From: Bacteroidota bacterium
GTDB lineage: Bacteria; Bacteroidota; Bacteroidia; CAILMK01
Direction: 5' to 3'
DNA length: 9,053 bases
Assembly: GCA_013287095.1 (NCBI GenBank)
Contig: JABDEJ010000085.1
Span: 1-9,053, forward strand
The notes below the pieces were generated by a model. It saw nothing but the letters and a program-made list of their open reading frames with translations, did not search any database and was not told the origin of the DNA. Of the stretch, positions 1-7,200 are shown in pieces. The translations under genes and the position numbers were made by a program. How positions within the stretch are numbered: position 1 is the stretch's first letter; every line of letters starts with the position of its first letter.

Positions 1-79
1 TCCCAATACATATTTCTGCATTCACTTGTTTCAGACTCTCTAAGCTAAGCAGGTTGTTGCTTCCAAGATCGAACATCAT
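1..79 (-). pseudogene. Out-of-frame C-terminal continuation of the alpha/beta hydrolase
   Basis: Read on the minus strand from 79 to 2, this frame is open to the window edge and encodes 26 residues beginning MMFDLGSNNLLSLESLK and ending in AEICIG. That is the kind of sequence expected after the cap region in small alpha/beta hydrolases of this type, where a hydrophobic MM-LG helix is followed by a strand leading to the catalytic Asp (family knowledge, from memory). The frame is shifted by one base relative to the 76-480 reading frame. About 15-20 residues usually found between the 'VPAFAE' segment and 'MM' also seem to be missing. A non-triplet deletion therefore fits better than a single-base indel. 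A sequencing or assembly error cannot be excluded. The gene continues outside the window. Confidence 0.6.
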
Positions 80-480
80 CCGGCTTGTTCTTCCGCAAAA
101 GCAGGCACTTTTTCTATGATTTTTAAAGGATCCAGCTTCTGAACTTCCTTTTCTGAATATTCAGGTGTCCATAAAAATTTTGTTCCCAAAGTAAATGCTT
201 TAATAACCCTGTCAGAATTCATTGCCAGGTATGTGGCCACGTAGCCACCCATACTGTAGCCAAAAATATTTATCTTATCAATATGCCATTTGGCCAGTTC
301 GTACAGTACCTCATTTGCAAAAGTAATGATGCCGAAATCACCATGGGCTGACTTATCTCCGTGACCTGAAAAATCAAGAGTATATATTTCAAAATGCTCT
401 TCCAAAAGAGGGATAAGGCTTTGAAACTGGCTTTGAGCACCCAAAGCCCCGTGAAGCAATAAAAGATCTTGTTTTTCCAC
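76..480 (-). CDS. Alpha/beta-fold hydrolase, N-terminal part only (disrupted gene)
   Basis: This 134-residue protein has the front half of an alpha/beta hydrolase of unknown substrate. Visible parts are an oxyanion-type HGALG at residues 10-14, the strand and turn LDFSGHG at 35-41, and the nucleophile elbow GYSMGG at 74-79 with Ser76 as probable nucleophile. Family members usually run to about 250 residues, so the catalytic Asp and His are missing. The reading frame stops at 76-78, but another frame on the same strand continues the family-like sequence from 79 to the left edge. The start is a GTG (478-480); no ATG lies between it and the upstream in-frame stop, and an upstream ATT is the only other weak option. 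It lies 39 bp downstream of prmC on the same strand, so co-transcription is likely. The fold is clear. Whether the short product is functional is doubtful. Confidence 0.75.
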   Translation of the reverse strand: MEKQDLLLLHGALGAQSQFQSLIPLLEEHFEIYTLDFSGHGDKSAHGDFGIITFANEVLYELAKWHIDKINIFGYSMGGYVATYLAMNSDRVIKAFTLGTKFLWTPEYSEKEVQKLDPLKIIEKVPAFAEEQAG

Positions 481-519
481 GAGAACAAAAGTCGGAATAT
501 TTAATTACAGTTAATGCAA

Positions 520-1374
520 TCAAACTAAAATACCAGATACAAACCTGTCCTTCCCATTCAGGTCTTTTTTGATCAAAACATTGGTAAACCCTTTCGATTC
601 AAGCATGTTCTTTACGTTTTTTCCAAAAGCCTCATTAATTTCAAAATAGATTTTGCCTCCCGGTGATAAATGCGAGAGGGCCATGTCACTAATTTTTTCA
701 TAAAACCTTAACGGGTCATTGTCAGGCACAAAAAGCGCTAAATGAGGATCATGGTTCAGTACGATAATATGCATGTCTTTTTGCTCAGATTCAGTTACAT
801 AAGGTGGATTGCTAACAATGATGTCAAACTCTTTAAGACTATGCCAGGTTTTTTTTTCTAGGATGTTACGCTCTTTGAATTGAATCTCAACATCATTCAA
901 TTTGGCATTCATTCGCGCCATCCGTAATGCTTTATTGCTAATGTCAATTCCTGTTAAATCCGCATTCTTTAATCCGCATGCCAATACAATTGAAATACAA
1001 CCACTTCCGGTACCAATATCCAAAACCTTAAGCCCTGTTTCTTTTTTATTTTCATTAATAATCAATTGAACCAGTTCTTCAGTTTCCGGCCTTGGGATCA
1101 ATACATTTTTATTGACTTTGATTTTAAGACCATAGAAATCAGTGTGCCCCAATATTTGTTGAATTGGGCTACCTGTCAATAGCTTTTGGAAAAGCCTTTC
1201 CATCTTGTCTTCCTCTTTTTTATTGATTTGACGTAGTGGATCAAGTGCGAGATCTGTGCGATTGATATTCAGCTTTTCTTCGAAAACAATACGCGCGATG
1301 CTCGCTGCCTCGTTTTTATCGTATAGTCCTGTAAGACTTGACACTAAATTTTTAAAGAGTAAAGAGGCCTGCAT
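520..1374 (-). CDS. prmC: PrmC, peptide chain release factor N5-glutamine methyltransferase
   Basis: This enzyme methylates the glutamine of the GGQ motif in release factors RF1 and RF2 using S-adenosylmethionine, in the cytoplasm. The protein is 284 residues, the usual length. An N-terminal helical release-factor-binding domain (about 1-80) is followed by the family signature IPRPETE at 93-99, the SAM-binding glycine loop DIGTGSG at 119-125, an acidic ribose-binding residue at Asp144, and the catalytic NPPY at 189-192. I chose the ATG at 1372-1374. A TTG directly before it is also in frame but adds only one residue. The gene is divergent from ribD across 69 bp and is followed after 39 bp by the broken hydrolase, probably in one transcript. 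No strong Shine-Dalgarno sequence is seen. The motif set separates it from generic or ribosomal-protein-L3-specific methyltransferases, although PrmB is a close relative. Confidence 0.95.
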   Translation of the reverse strand: MQASLLFKNLVSSLTGLYDKNEAASIARIVFEEKLNINRTDLALDPLRQINKKEEDKMERLFQKLLTGSPIQQILGHTDFYGLKIKVNKNVLIPRPETEELVQLIINENKKETGLKVLDIGTGSGCISIVLACGLKNADLTGIDISNKALRMARMNAKLNDVEIQFKERNILEKKTWHSLKEFDIIVSNPPYVTESEQKDMHIIVLNHDPHLALFVPDNDPLRFYEKISDMALSHLSPGGKIYFEINEAFGKNVKNMLESKGFTNVLIKKDLNGKDRFVSGILV

Positions 1375-1431
1375 CAATTTGGGTTGTAAGTATCGTAAAG
1401 GAACGAATTTAACTAAAAAGGCTGAAATGCT

Positions 1432-1439
1432 TAATTTTG
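1432..1439 (+). promoter_or_regulatory. Candidate -7 promoter element for ribD
   Basis: The octamer TAATTTTG fits the Bacteroidota primary-sigma -7 consensus TAnnTTTG exactly. A partial -33 element, TTTA (consensus TTTG), lies at 1408-1411, 20 bp upstream, which is within the usual spacing. The element ends only 4 bp before the ribD ATG, so transcription would begin at or very near the start codon. The region is A/T-rich, so a chance match is possible. Confidence 0.35.
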
Positions 1440-1443
1440 AAAA

Positions 1444-2478
1444 ATGTCAGACCACGAAAAATATATGGCGCGCTGCCTGGAGCTGGCAATGAACGGGCTT
1501 GGATATACCAAAACAAACCCCCTTGTCGGATGTGTGATTGTATATGAAGGCAAGATCATTGGGGAAGGATACCATCATATTTTTGGTGGCCCTCATGCCG
1601 AAGTAAATGCCATTAACAGTGTTTCTGACAAGTCATTGCTGAATCGAGCAACGCTTTATGTAAACCTGGAACCCTGTTCGCATTGGGGCAAAACTCCTCC
1701 CTGTGCTGACCTTATTATTGAAAACCAAATCCCTTATGTCGTTATCGGGACCAAAGATATTTATGAAGAAGTGAACGGCAGAGGTATTGAGCGACTAAGA
1801 AACGCAGGGATAAACGTAGAAACAGGCATTCTCGAAAAAGAGAGTATTGAAGTGAACAGAAGGTTTTTTACCTTCAATATTAAAAAACGGCCTTATATCA
1901 TTTTGAAATGGGCAGAAACAGCGGATGGATTCATAGCAAAGGAAGATCATAGTTCCAAGTGGATCAGTAATGAATATAGCCGGCTTCTGTCTCATCAATG
2001 GCGGGCTGAAGAGTCCGCAATCAAGGTAGGTACAAATACAGTGAAATATGATAACCCGCAGTTATCATCTCGCGACATGAAAGGCAAAAATCCTATAAGG
2101 ATTGTTTTGGATAAAGATTTGAAACTACCGGAAAGCCTTCACATTTTTGACCGTACCCAGAATACTATCGTGTTTACCGAAAACCTAAAGGAATCTAAGG
2201 AAAACCTTAGTTATGTCCAATTGAATTTCGATGCGAAGGATTTTTTGAAACTGGTCCTAAACTACTTACATAATATTGGTATCCAGTCAGTTATTGTAGA
2301 AGGTGGGGCAAAACTACTTCAATCGTTTATTGATGCGGACTTGTGGGATGAAGCCCGGATTTTTGAAGCAAAAAATGCCTTTTTTGAAAAAGGAATCGCA
2401 GCGCCAAACCTAAGCAAGCTCCATTCACAAAATATTGCAATAGATGAGAATGAATTCCATATTATTTTCAATGACTAA
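1444..2478 (+). CDS. ribD: RibD, bifunctional riboflavin deaminase/reductase
   Basis: RibD carries out two successive cytoplasmic steps of riboflavin synthesis: deamination of the diaminohydroxyphosphoribosylaminopyrimidine from GTP cyclohydrolase II, then NADPH-dependent reduction of the ribosyl side chain. The protein has 344 residues, normal for the fused enzyme. The N-terminal CMP/dCMP-deaminase-like domain shows zinc ligands His51 (in HAEVNA, with catalytic Glu53), Cys78 and Cys87 (in EPCSHWGKTPPC). Position 81 is Trp where His or Tyr is more usual. The C-terminal reductase domain starts near residue 150 with the YIILKWAETADGFIA strand; WIS follows at about 172-174, and a VIVEGGAKLL segment lies near residue 280. 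The ATG at 1444 agrees with the usual family N-terminus. It is divergent from prmC and convergent with the dioxygenase gene. The 69-bp upstream gap is too short for an FMN riboswitch, and none is seen. Confidence 0.96.
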   Translation: MSDHEKYMARCLELAMNGLGYTKTNPLVGCVIVYEGKIIGEGYHHIFGGPHAEVNAINSVSDKSLLNRATLYVNLEPCSHWGKTPPCADLIIENQIPYVVIGTKDIYEEVNGRGIERLRNAGINVETGILEKESIEVNRRFFTFNIKKRPYIILKWAETADGFIAKEDHSSKWISNEYSRLLSHQWRAEESAIKVGTNTVKYDNPQLSSRDMKGKNPIRIVLDKDLKLPESLHIFDRTQNTIVFTENLKESKENLSYVQLNFDAKDFLKLVLNYLHNIGIQSVIVEGGAKLLQSFIDADLWDEARIFEAKNAFFEKGIAAPNLSKLHSQNIAIDENEFHIIFND

Positions 2479-2480
2479 AC

Positions 2481-2653
2481 TGTCATTTCGACGATAGGAG
2501 AAATCTGTCAATGTTTTCATTTCGAGCCTTGCGGGAAATCTGATTGAGGCGTTGTTAAAGAGACTGATATTATTAACTTTTAATTGAATTAAATCAGATT
2601 TCTCGCTGCGCTCGAAATGACGGCTTGGGATTTCTCCTATCGTCGAAATGACA
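2481..2653. repeat. Nested palindromic intergenic repeat (two arm pairs)
   Basis: The outer arms 2481-2505 and 2629-2653 are perfect 25-bp inverted repeats starting TGTCATTTCGACGATAGG. The inner arms 2517-2545 and 2592-2620 pair over 29 bp with four mismatches; they start TCATTTCGAG and end AAATCTGATT. All four arms share the pattern TCATTTCGA-variable-GAAATC. The central 46 bp (2546-2591) is A/T-rich and has no coding capacity. A further partial CGAAATGAC lies at 2659-2667. From memory this belongs to a palindromic repeat common between genes in Bacteroidota genomes. It fills the gap between two convergent genes and could fold into a long cruciform or RNA hairpin that limits read-through, although no U-run follows it on either strand. 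No target-site duplication is obvious. Confidence 0.85.
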
Positions 2654-2673
2654 AGTAGCGAAATGACAAAAAA

Positions 2674-3543
2674 TTATCCAATCTTAAACGAAGTCATGGA
2701 TATTGGCCCCATGGTTTTGTCATTAAAGAAACTCAAATTTTCATTGTTCTCCTTCATGCTTAATGCATACAGCATTGGCAGGTAATGTTCAGGGGTAGGG
2801 ACAGCAAGGGAAGCCTGCCTGCCCAAATGATCATAAGATATCAGGTTTTTGGTATCGTCATTTTGAATAAGGGTCTTAAACTTTTCATTGGCTTCTTCGG
2901 CCCAGTCCATTTTGGCATTAAAGTCATTCCAGTTTATCAGTCCAAGGTTATGAACCATATTTCCGCTCCCCAGTATCAATATGCCTTTCGTCCTCAAAAC
3001 CGCCAGTTCTTTGGCCAGGCCAAAATGCCATTGTGCATTTTTAGTGTAGTCAAGACTTAATTGAATGATAGGAATATCCGCATTGGGATACATATTCTTC
3101 GCAACGCTCCAGCAGCCGTGATCGAGGCCCCAGGCATGGTCAAGTCCTACCAAAGCGCCTTTGATTGATTCTTTGGTATGTTCGGCAGTTACTGGACTTC
3201 CCGGTGCGGGATATTGTACATTAAAGAGTTCCTGCGGGAAACCTCCAAAATCATGAATCGTTTTTGGGTGTTCCATCGCAGTTACAAAAGTCCCTTTCGT
3301 TTCCCAATGAGCTGATATACAAATTATCGCACGCGGTTTTGGAAGTTGCTTGCCCATCACAGCCCAACCTTGGCTAAATTCATTAGATTCAATAGCATTC
3401 ATCGGACTTCCATGCCCCACAAACAGAACAGGCATTTTATTTTCAGTACCGGGAAGGTTCCTGGTAAGTCTTTCAAGATCAGATAATGTCGTCATAGAAA
3501 ATAGTCCCAAAAGGGAGGTTTTAATAAATTGGTTCCTATTCAT
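2674..3543 (-). CDS. LigB/YgiD-family extradiol ring-cleavage dioxygenase (4,5-DOPA dioxygenase-like)
   Basis: This 289-residue protein belongs to the class III extradiol dioxygenase (LigB) superfamily. It is closest in pattern to E. coli YgiD, a zinc-containing enzyme that opens the catechol ring of L-DOPA at the 4,5 position. Expected metal or catalytic histidines are visible: His44 in GHGSP, His79 in SAHWE, His198 in GSGNMVHN and His253 in TPEHYLP. Other conserved parts are FGGFP (99-103), YPAPGSP (111-117) and GLDHGCW (139-145). About 22 residues precede the YgiD-like core. MNRNQFIKTSLLGLF looks like a decayed Tat or Sec export signal with the second arginine lost, so location is uncertain. 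It starts with ATG at 3543. The true substrate is unknown. It lies 85 bp downstream of the DUF1003 gene and is convergent with ribD. Confidence 0.88.
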   Translation of the reverse strand: MNRNQFIKTSLLGLFSMTTLSDLERLTRNLPGTENKMPVLFVGHGSPMNAIESNEFSQGWAVMGKQLPKPRAIICISAHWETKGTFVTAMEHPKTIHDFGGFPQELFNVQYPAPGSPVTAEHTKESIKGALVGLDHAWGLDHGCWSVAKNMYPNADIPIIQLSLDYTKNAQWHFGLAKELAVLRTKGILILGSGNMVHNLGLINWNDFNAKMDWAEEANEKFKTLIQNDDTKNLISYDHLGRQASLAVPTPEHYLPMLYALSMKENNENLSFFNDKTMGPISMTSFKIG

Positions 3544-3547
3544 AAAC

Positions 3548-3566
3548 CCTTAATTTCTGATTAAGG
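3548..3566. promoter_or_regulatory. Small hairpin in the dioxygenase leader
   Basis: CCTTAAT (3548-3554) and ATTAAGG (3560-3566) form a perfect 7-bp stem with a 5-nt loop, 4 bp upstream of the dioxygenase start codon. In the mRNA it would cover the ribosome-binding region. It could affect translation or be part of an operator. This is only a structural observation. Confidence 0.35.
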
Positions 3567-3572
3567 CAATTT

Positions 3573-3590
3573 TATATGTTACAACATATA
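3573..3590. promoter_or_regulatory. 18-bp perfect palindrome, operator-like
   Basis: TATATGTT (3573-3580), a 2-bp AC spacer and AACATATA (3583-3590) form a perfect inverted repeat 30 bp upstream of the dioxygenase ATG. A -7-like TAAAATTG (minus strand, 3574-3567) overlaps its edge, and a TTTG (3603-3600) lies on its other side, so a dimeric regulator bound here would sit within a possible promoter. No regulator gene is adjacent, and the palindrome is A/T-rich, so chance remains possible. Confidence 0.4.
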
Positions 3591-3628
3591 TATCTTATCC
3601 AAAAGTTCCAATTCCCGATTCTTACTTC

Positions 3629-4090
3629 TTACTTTTCACTGCTCTTAAGCTGGCTCATTATTTTCAAAATCAGGTCATTCTGGATTTCAAGGTGCTGGAG
3701 AATGGTTTCAATCTCTTCTTCAGCCTTGGTATTCACGTCAAAATCTGCCTCAGCCCGCGCTTCTGAATGGCGACCCTGGAGGTTTTGCCCGACCATAATA
3801 AGTGGCATGAGGAATATTTGGATCATATTGGATATAAAGAGCCAAAGCACAAAGGCCGGATAAGGGTCAAAGCGAAGCGATTGTGGCGCAAACATATTCC
3901 ATGACAACCAAATAATTGTCCATGCGAAAATGATGATGAAGAAGCCCATGGTGCCTACCTTCTCTGTGATCCATATGGCAGCTTTCTCCAGGTTTGTTAG
4001 CTTCTCCTTTTGCTCAATAACTACATTCCGGATGGGTTTATGTTTTTTCCTGATTTCCTCAAGAGTCAAAGGTTTTTGTGGTTCTGCCAT
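3629..4090 (-). CDS. DUF1003 family small membrane protein
   Basis: This 153-residue protein matches the DUF1003 family, whose function is not established. The order is a charged cytosolic N-terminus (1-40), a first membrane helix at about 47-66 (GTMGFFIIIFAWTIIWLSWN), the family signature FDPYPAFVLWL at 74-84 leading into a second helix at about 79-100, then MVGQNLQGRHSEARAEADF at 99-117. A C-terminal amphipathic, probably coiled-coil region rich in Glu, Ile and Leu follows (about 120-150). Both ends are predicted to face the cytoplasm. It starts with ATG at 4090. It has its own spacer upstream, beyond the DUF2723 terminator, and may be co-transcribed with the dioxygenase gene 85 bp downstream, although the operator-like palindrome in that gap suggests separate control. 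Confidence 0.9.
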   Translation of the reverse strand: MAEPQKPLTLEEIRKKHKPIRNVVIEQKEKLTNLEKAAIWITEKVGTMGFFIIIFAWTIIWLSWNMFAPQSLRFDPYPAFVLWLFISNMIQIFLMPLIMVGQNLQGRHSEARAEADFDVNTKAEEEIETILQHLEIQNDLILKIMSQLKSSEK

Positions 4091-4110
4091 GATGCTGATA
4101 AATTTTGCCC

Positions 4111-4143
4111 TAAAATTAATTCTTATTGCCGAACTACCGCAAT
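4111..4143 (-). promoter_or_regulatory. Candidate promoter for the DUF1003 gene
   Basis: On the minus strand an ATTG (4143-4140) is followed after 21 bp by TAATTTTA (4118-4111). This is one base from each half of the Bacteroidota TTTG / TAnnTTTG promoter pattern. It lies between the DUF2723 terminator and the DUF1003 start, 20 bp before the ATG, which is where a promoter would be needed. The match is imperfect and the region is A/T-rich. Confidence 0.3.
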
Positions 4144-4151
4144 GCTAAAAT

Positions 4152-4186
4152 AAAAACGCCGGCGGGAAATTCCTGCCGGCGTTTTT
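4152..4186 (-). terminator. Intrinsic terminator after the DUF2723 gene
   Basis: The arms 4152-4166 and 4172-4186 form a 15-bp stem with one G-T wobble and the 5-nt loop AAATT; its core is CGCCGGC/GCCGGCG. On the minus strand the stem ends in TTTTT followed by ATTTT, a good U-tract. It lies 50 bp downstream of the DUF2723 stop codon. The plus-strand copy also ends in TTTTT, so it could work in both directions. Confidence 0.9.
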
Positions 4187-4221
4187 AACCTCATCCTTAA
4201 TCCTTCTCCTCAAGGAGAAGG
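4187..4221. repeat. CCTTCTCCT/AGGAGAAGG hairpin repeat
   Basis: CCTTCTCCT (4202-4210) and AGGAGAAGG (4213-4221) form a perfect 9-bp inverted repeat around CA. It is preceded by AACCTCATCCTTAAT (4187-4201). The whole resembles the 'CCTCATCC-TAA-CCTTCTCC' intergenic repeats that I recall in many bacterial genomes. It sits between the DUF2723 stop codon and the strong terminator and may add a second 3'-end hairpin to that transcript. Confidence 0.5.
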
Positions 4222-4235
4222 TAATATGTATGTCT

Positions 4236-7200
4236 TTAATCAGCACCCTGATCTTGTCCCTGATCTTGTTGTTGCTGATTATCCTGAGGGAAAATCGAGT
4301 TATAATTGTCTGCCTCCGGTTTTACCTTGTTCAATAGTTGCGTTTCATTGTTTTGTTTTGCAATCTGCACCAGGTAATTCAAAGCCGCGGTTGCCAATGG
4401 AATCCTCTGGAAATTGTAGAGGTCCTGTTCCATGGTTTTGTTCTTGCTGGCTTCAGCATAGTATTTCAACTCTTCAATGTATATGTCTGCAACACGATTG
4501 GCAAGTTTTCTGGCCTGGTCCTTCTTGCCAGCTTTAAAATAGATATCAACCGCCGGGACAATATTATAGTAATATTGATATGGCACATCTGTTTCAGGTA
4601 TATATTTCAAACTCATGTCCACAAGCTTTACAGCACTGTCTATTTTATTTTCATTCATGAGCCTGGTAGCAAGTTTTTGCAATACCCCACGTATGTTTTC
4701 GCTTTGGCGGGCCAATACGAAATCAACATAGGTGTTAGGGTATTTATCCAGGTCGCCCCATCCGAATTTTGTAGTAATGTTCTTATACATGGTGTCAACT
4801 TCCATCCTCTTGTCATCACCTCCTTTTGGTATGATAGCATTATTGCGAACGGGCGTCAACCTGTATGCAAGACCTTCCTGTTGTAAATATCTGCCAAGGC
4901 CAAGGTATTCATCCGGGCCTGAAGTAATGGAAAAATAGATCGGGTTTTTCCAGTTGTTAGTCATGATAAAATCCAGGAGCATGATATCGGATTTGTACAT
5001 ATTGTTCTTATGTATATCAATATCAATATTTTCAGATATCAGACCGGTGTCACTCAAGGCTACAGTACCACTTGCAATCGCGGCTCTTCTGTCAACATGA
5101 ATCCTGAATTTTTTTGTTGGCAAAAATGGGGACCTTATTCCATCTTCATCGGCAGGTAATTTGGTATCCGCCCGTTTACTTGCAAGAAATGCCAGAACTT
5201 TCTTCAGATCAGTATATCCTTTCTGGTCATATTGTTTTGCATATTCCTCATAATAGGGAACATAATCCCAATCTACCGTTTGATCTTCTGTCAAAGTAAA
5301 GGGCAGTCCGATGGCATTATTTACAGGTGCCCTCATCTGGTTGATATAAGAATCTGTACCAAAAAGGCTTAGGTTCACAATCCGGATATCATCTCTGATC
5401 CCTTCTGTTTCCTGGGCATACCAAAGCGGGTAAGTATCGTTATCGCCATTGGTAAACAAGACCGCATGGGGAGCGCATGATACGAGATAATCAGCGCCAT
5501 AATCTAATGAACACATTCGTTTCGAGCGGTCATGATCGTCCCATTCCTGACCAGCCATAAGAGCTGGTACAGCTACCACGCAAATACCTGTAGCTAATAT
5601 TGCAACGGTCGTACCGCTCATAGATGCCAGTCGCTTTCGGATAAAATCGAAAAGCCACAATACCCCAAAGCCTATCCATATTGCATATACATAGAATGAG
5701 CCTACAAATGCATAATCCCTTTCACGAGGCTGGGGGGATGGCATATTTAGATAAATTTCAATGGCAAGCCCGGTCATAAAGAAAAACACGCAAACCATAA
5801 AGAAATCTTTTCTGTTTCTTTTATAATGGTAAAACATCCCAAGCAATCCCAGGATAAATGGCAAACCATATAACTTATTTAATGCCCTGTTTGAAGACAT
5901 AAAATAAGGTACGCCTTTTGATGGACCTCTCTGAAGAATGCCACTGTCAATAAATGGGATACCGGTTATCCAGTTTCCCTGGAAAAATTCATTGATAATG
6001 CCCTGCATATCATTTTGCCGACCGATAAAATTCCAGGCAAAGTAGCGCCAATACATATAATTGAATTGGTAATTCCATGCAAAAGCAAGGTTGTTTTTGA
6101 CAAAACTCAGACTGTTTTCATTTTTTACATTGCCCCAGTATTTATAACCATTGATGTATTGGTCTCCCTGGCTGGCCATACGCGGAAAAATGGTCTTGTA
6201 TTTAGGATTTGGGAACTCATACGTTTTCTTGTGGCCGGCTTCAACATAGCTATGTCCTTTAACATCTGTACGATACAATTGACCGGCATCTACTACCTTA
6301 ATGGTTTGGTTTTCATAAGAATTTTTGGTGTATGCCGTATAATACGGCCCGTTGAACAAATACATATCTCCATACTGATCACGGCCCAGGTATCCAAGGA
6401 AATTATATACATCCTGGGTATCGTTCATATCAATGGCAGGGTTGGCATAAGAACGAATAGGACACAGGGCATAGCAGCTATATCCTATAATAACAGAAAT
6501 AAAACAAAGCATGGCCGTATTGAGCATAACTTTATTCTTCTTATGCGACCACCATATCAGATAACCACATGCAACAAATACGATAAAGTAAAAAAACAGG
6601 ACCCCGCTCCAGAAAGGCATTCCAAAGCCGTTAACAAATATCCTGTCAAATCCCGCACTGATGGAAATCATGTATTGAATAATACCGAACTGAACAACTG
6701 CCAATGCGCCAATGCCAAGTAAGATGGCAGCTCCAAGACCTTTCCAGGTAACCTGAGGGTATTTTTTATAATAATAAACAATAAATATAACAGGTATAAC
6801 CAGCAAGCCCAGTAAGTGAACACCTATGACGATACCTATCATATAGAAAATAAGAACCATCCATTTCAGGTTGTTCGGCTGATCGGATCGAATCTCCCAT
6901 TTCATAATAAGCCAGAATACAAGCGCTGTCATCATTGACGACATAGCATAAACTTCGCTTTCAACTGCTGAAAACCAGAAAGTATCAGAAAAAGTATAGG
7001 CCAGTGCCCCGACTGCGCCTGCGCCCATTATAGCCCAGACCGCGCCTTTTTCCATATTGTCCCTGTCTTTGACCATAAATTTAAGGGCAAGAGCAGTTAT
7101 GGACCAAAATAAAAATAAGATGCAAAATGCGGAATTTAACCCAGAAACCGAATTAGTCAATATCGGGATCATTTTCATGTTCGATCCTGCCAACAATGTC

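Noticed and set aside
1375..1377. TTG start codon for prmC
   Set aside because: The next codon is ATG (1372-1374); the TTG would add only one residue and is less favoured.
1375..1443. FMN riboswitch upstream of ribD
   Set aside because: The prmC-ribD spacer is only 69 bp, too short for the RFN element, and shows none of its conserved helices.
2481..2653. CRISPR array or insertion sequence in the ribD-dioxygenase gap
   Set aside because: The copies are inverted and nested rather than regularly spaced direct repeats, and the interior has no transposase-coding capacity.
3576..4148. Plus-strand open frames opposite the DUF1003 gene
   Set aside because: The minus-strand frame carries the complete DUF1003 signature; the antisense frames have no family resemblance.
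6015..6722. Long plus-strand open frame (235 codons) inside the DUF2723 gene
   Set aside because: It is antisense to strongly conserved membrane-protein sequence, its translation has no recognisable family features, and such frames are expected opposite long genes.
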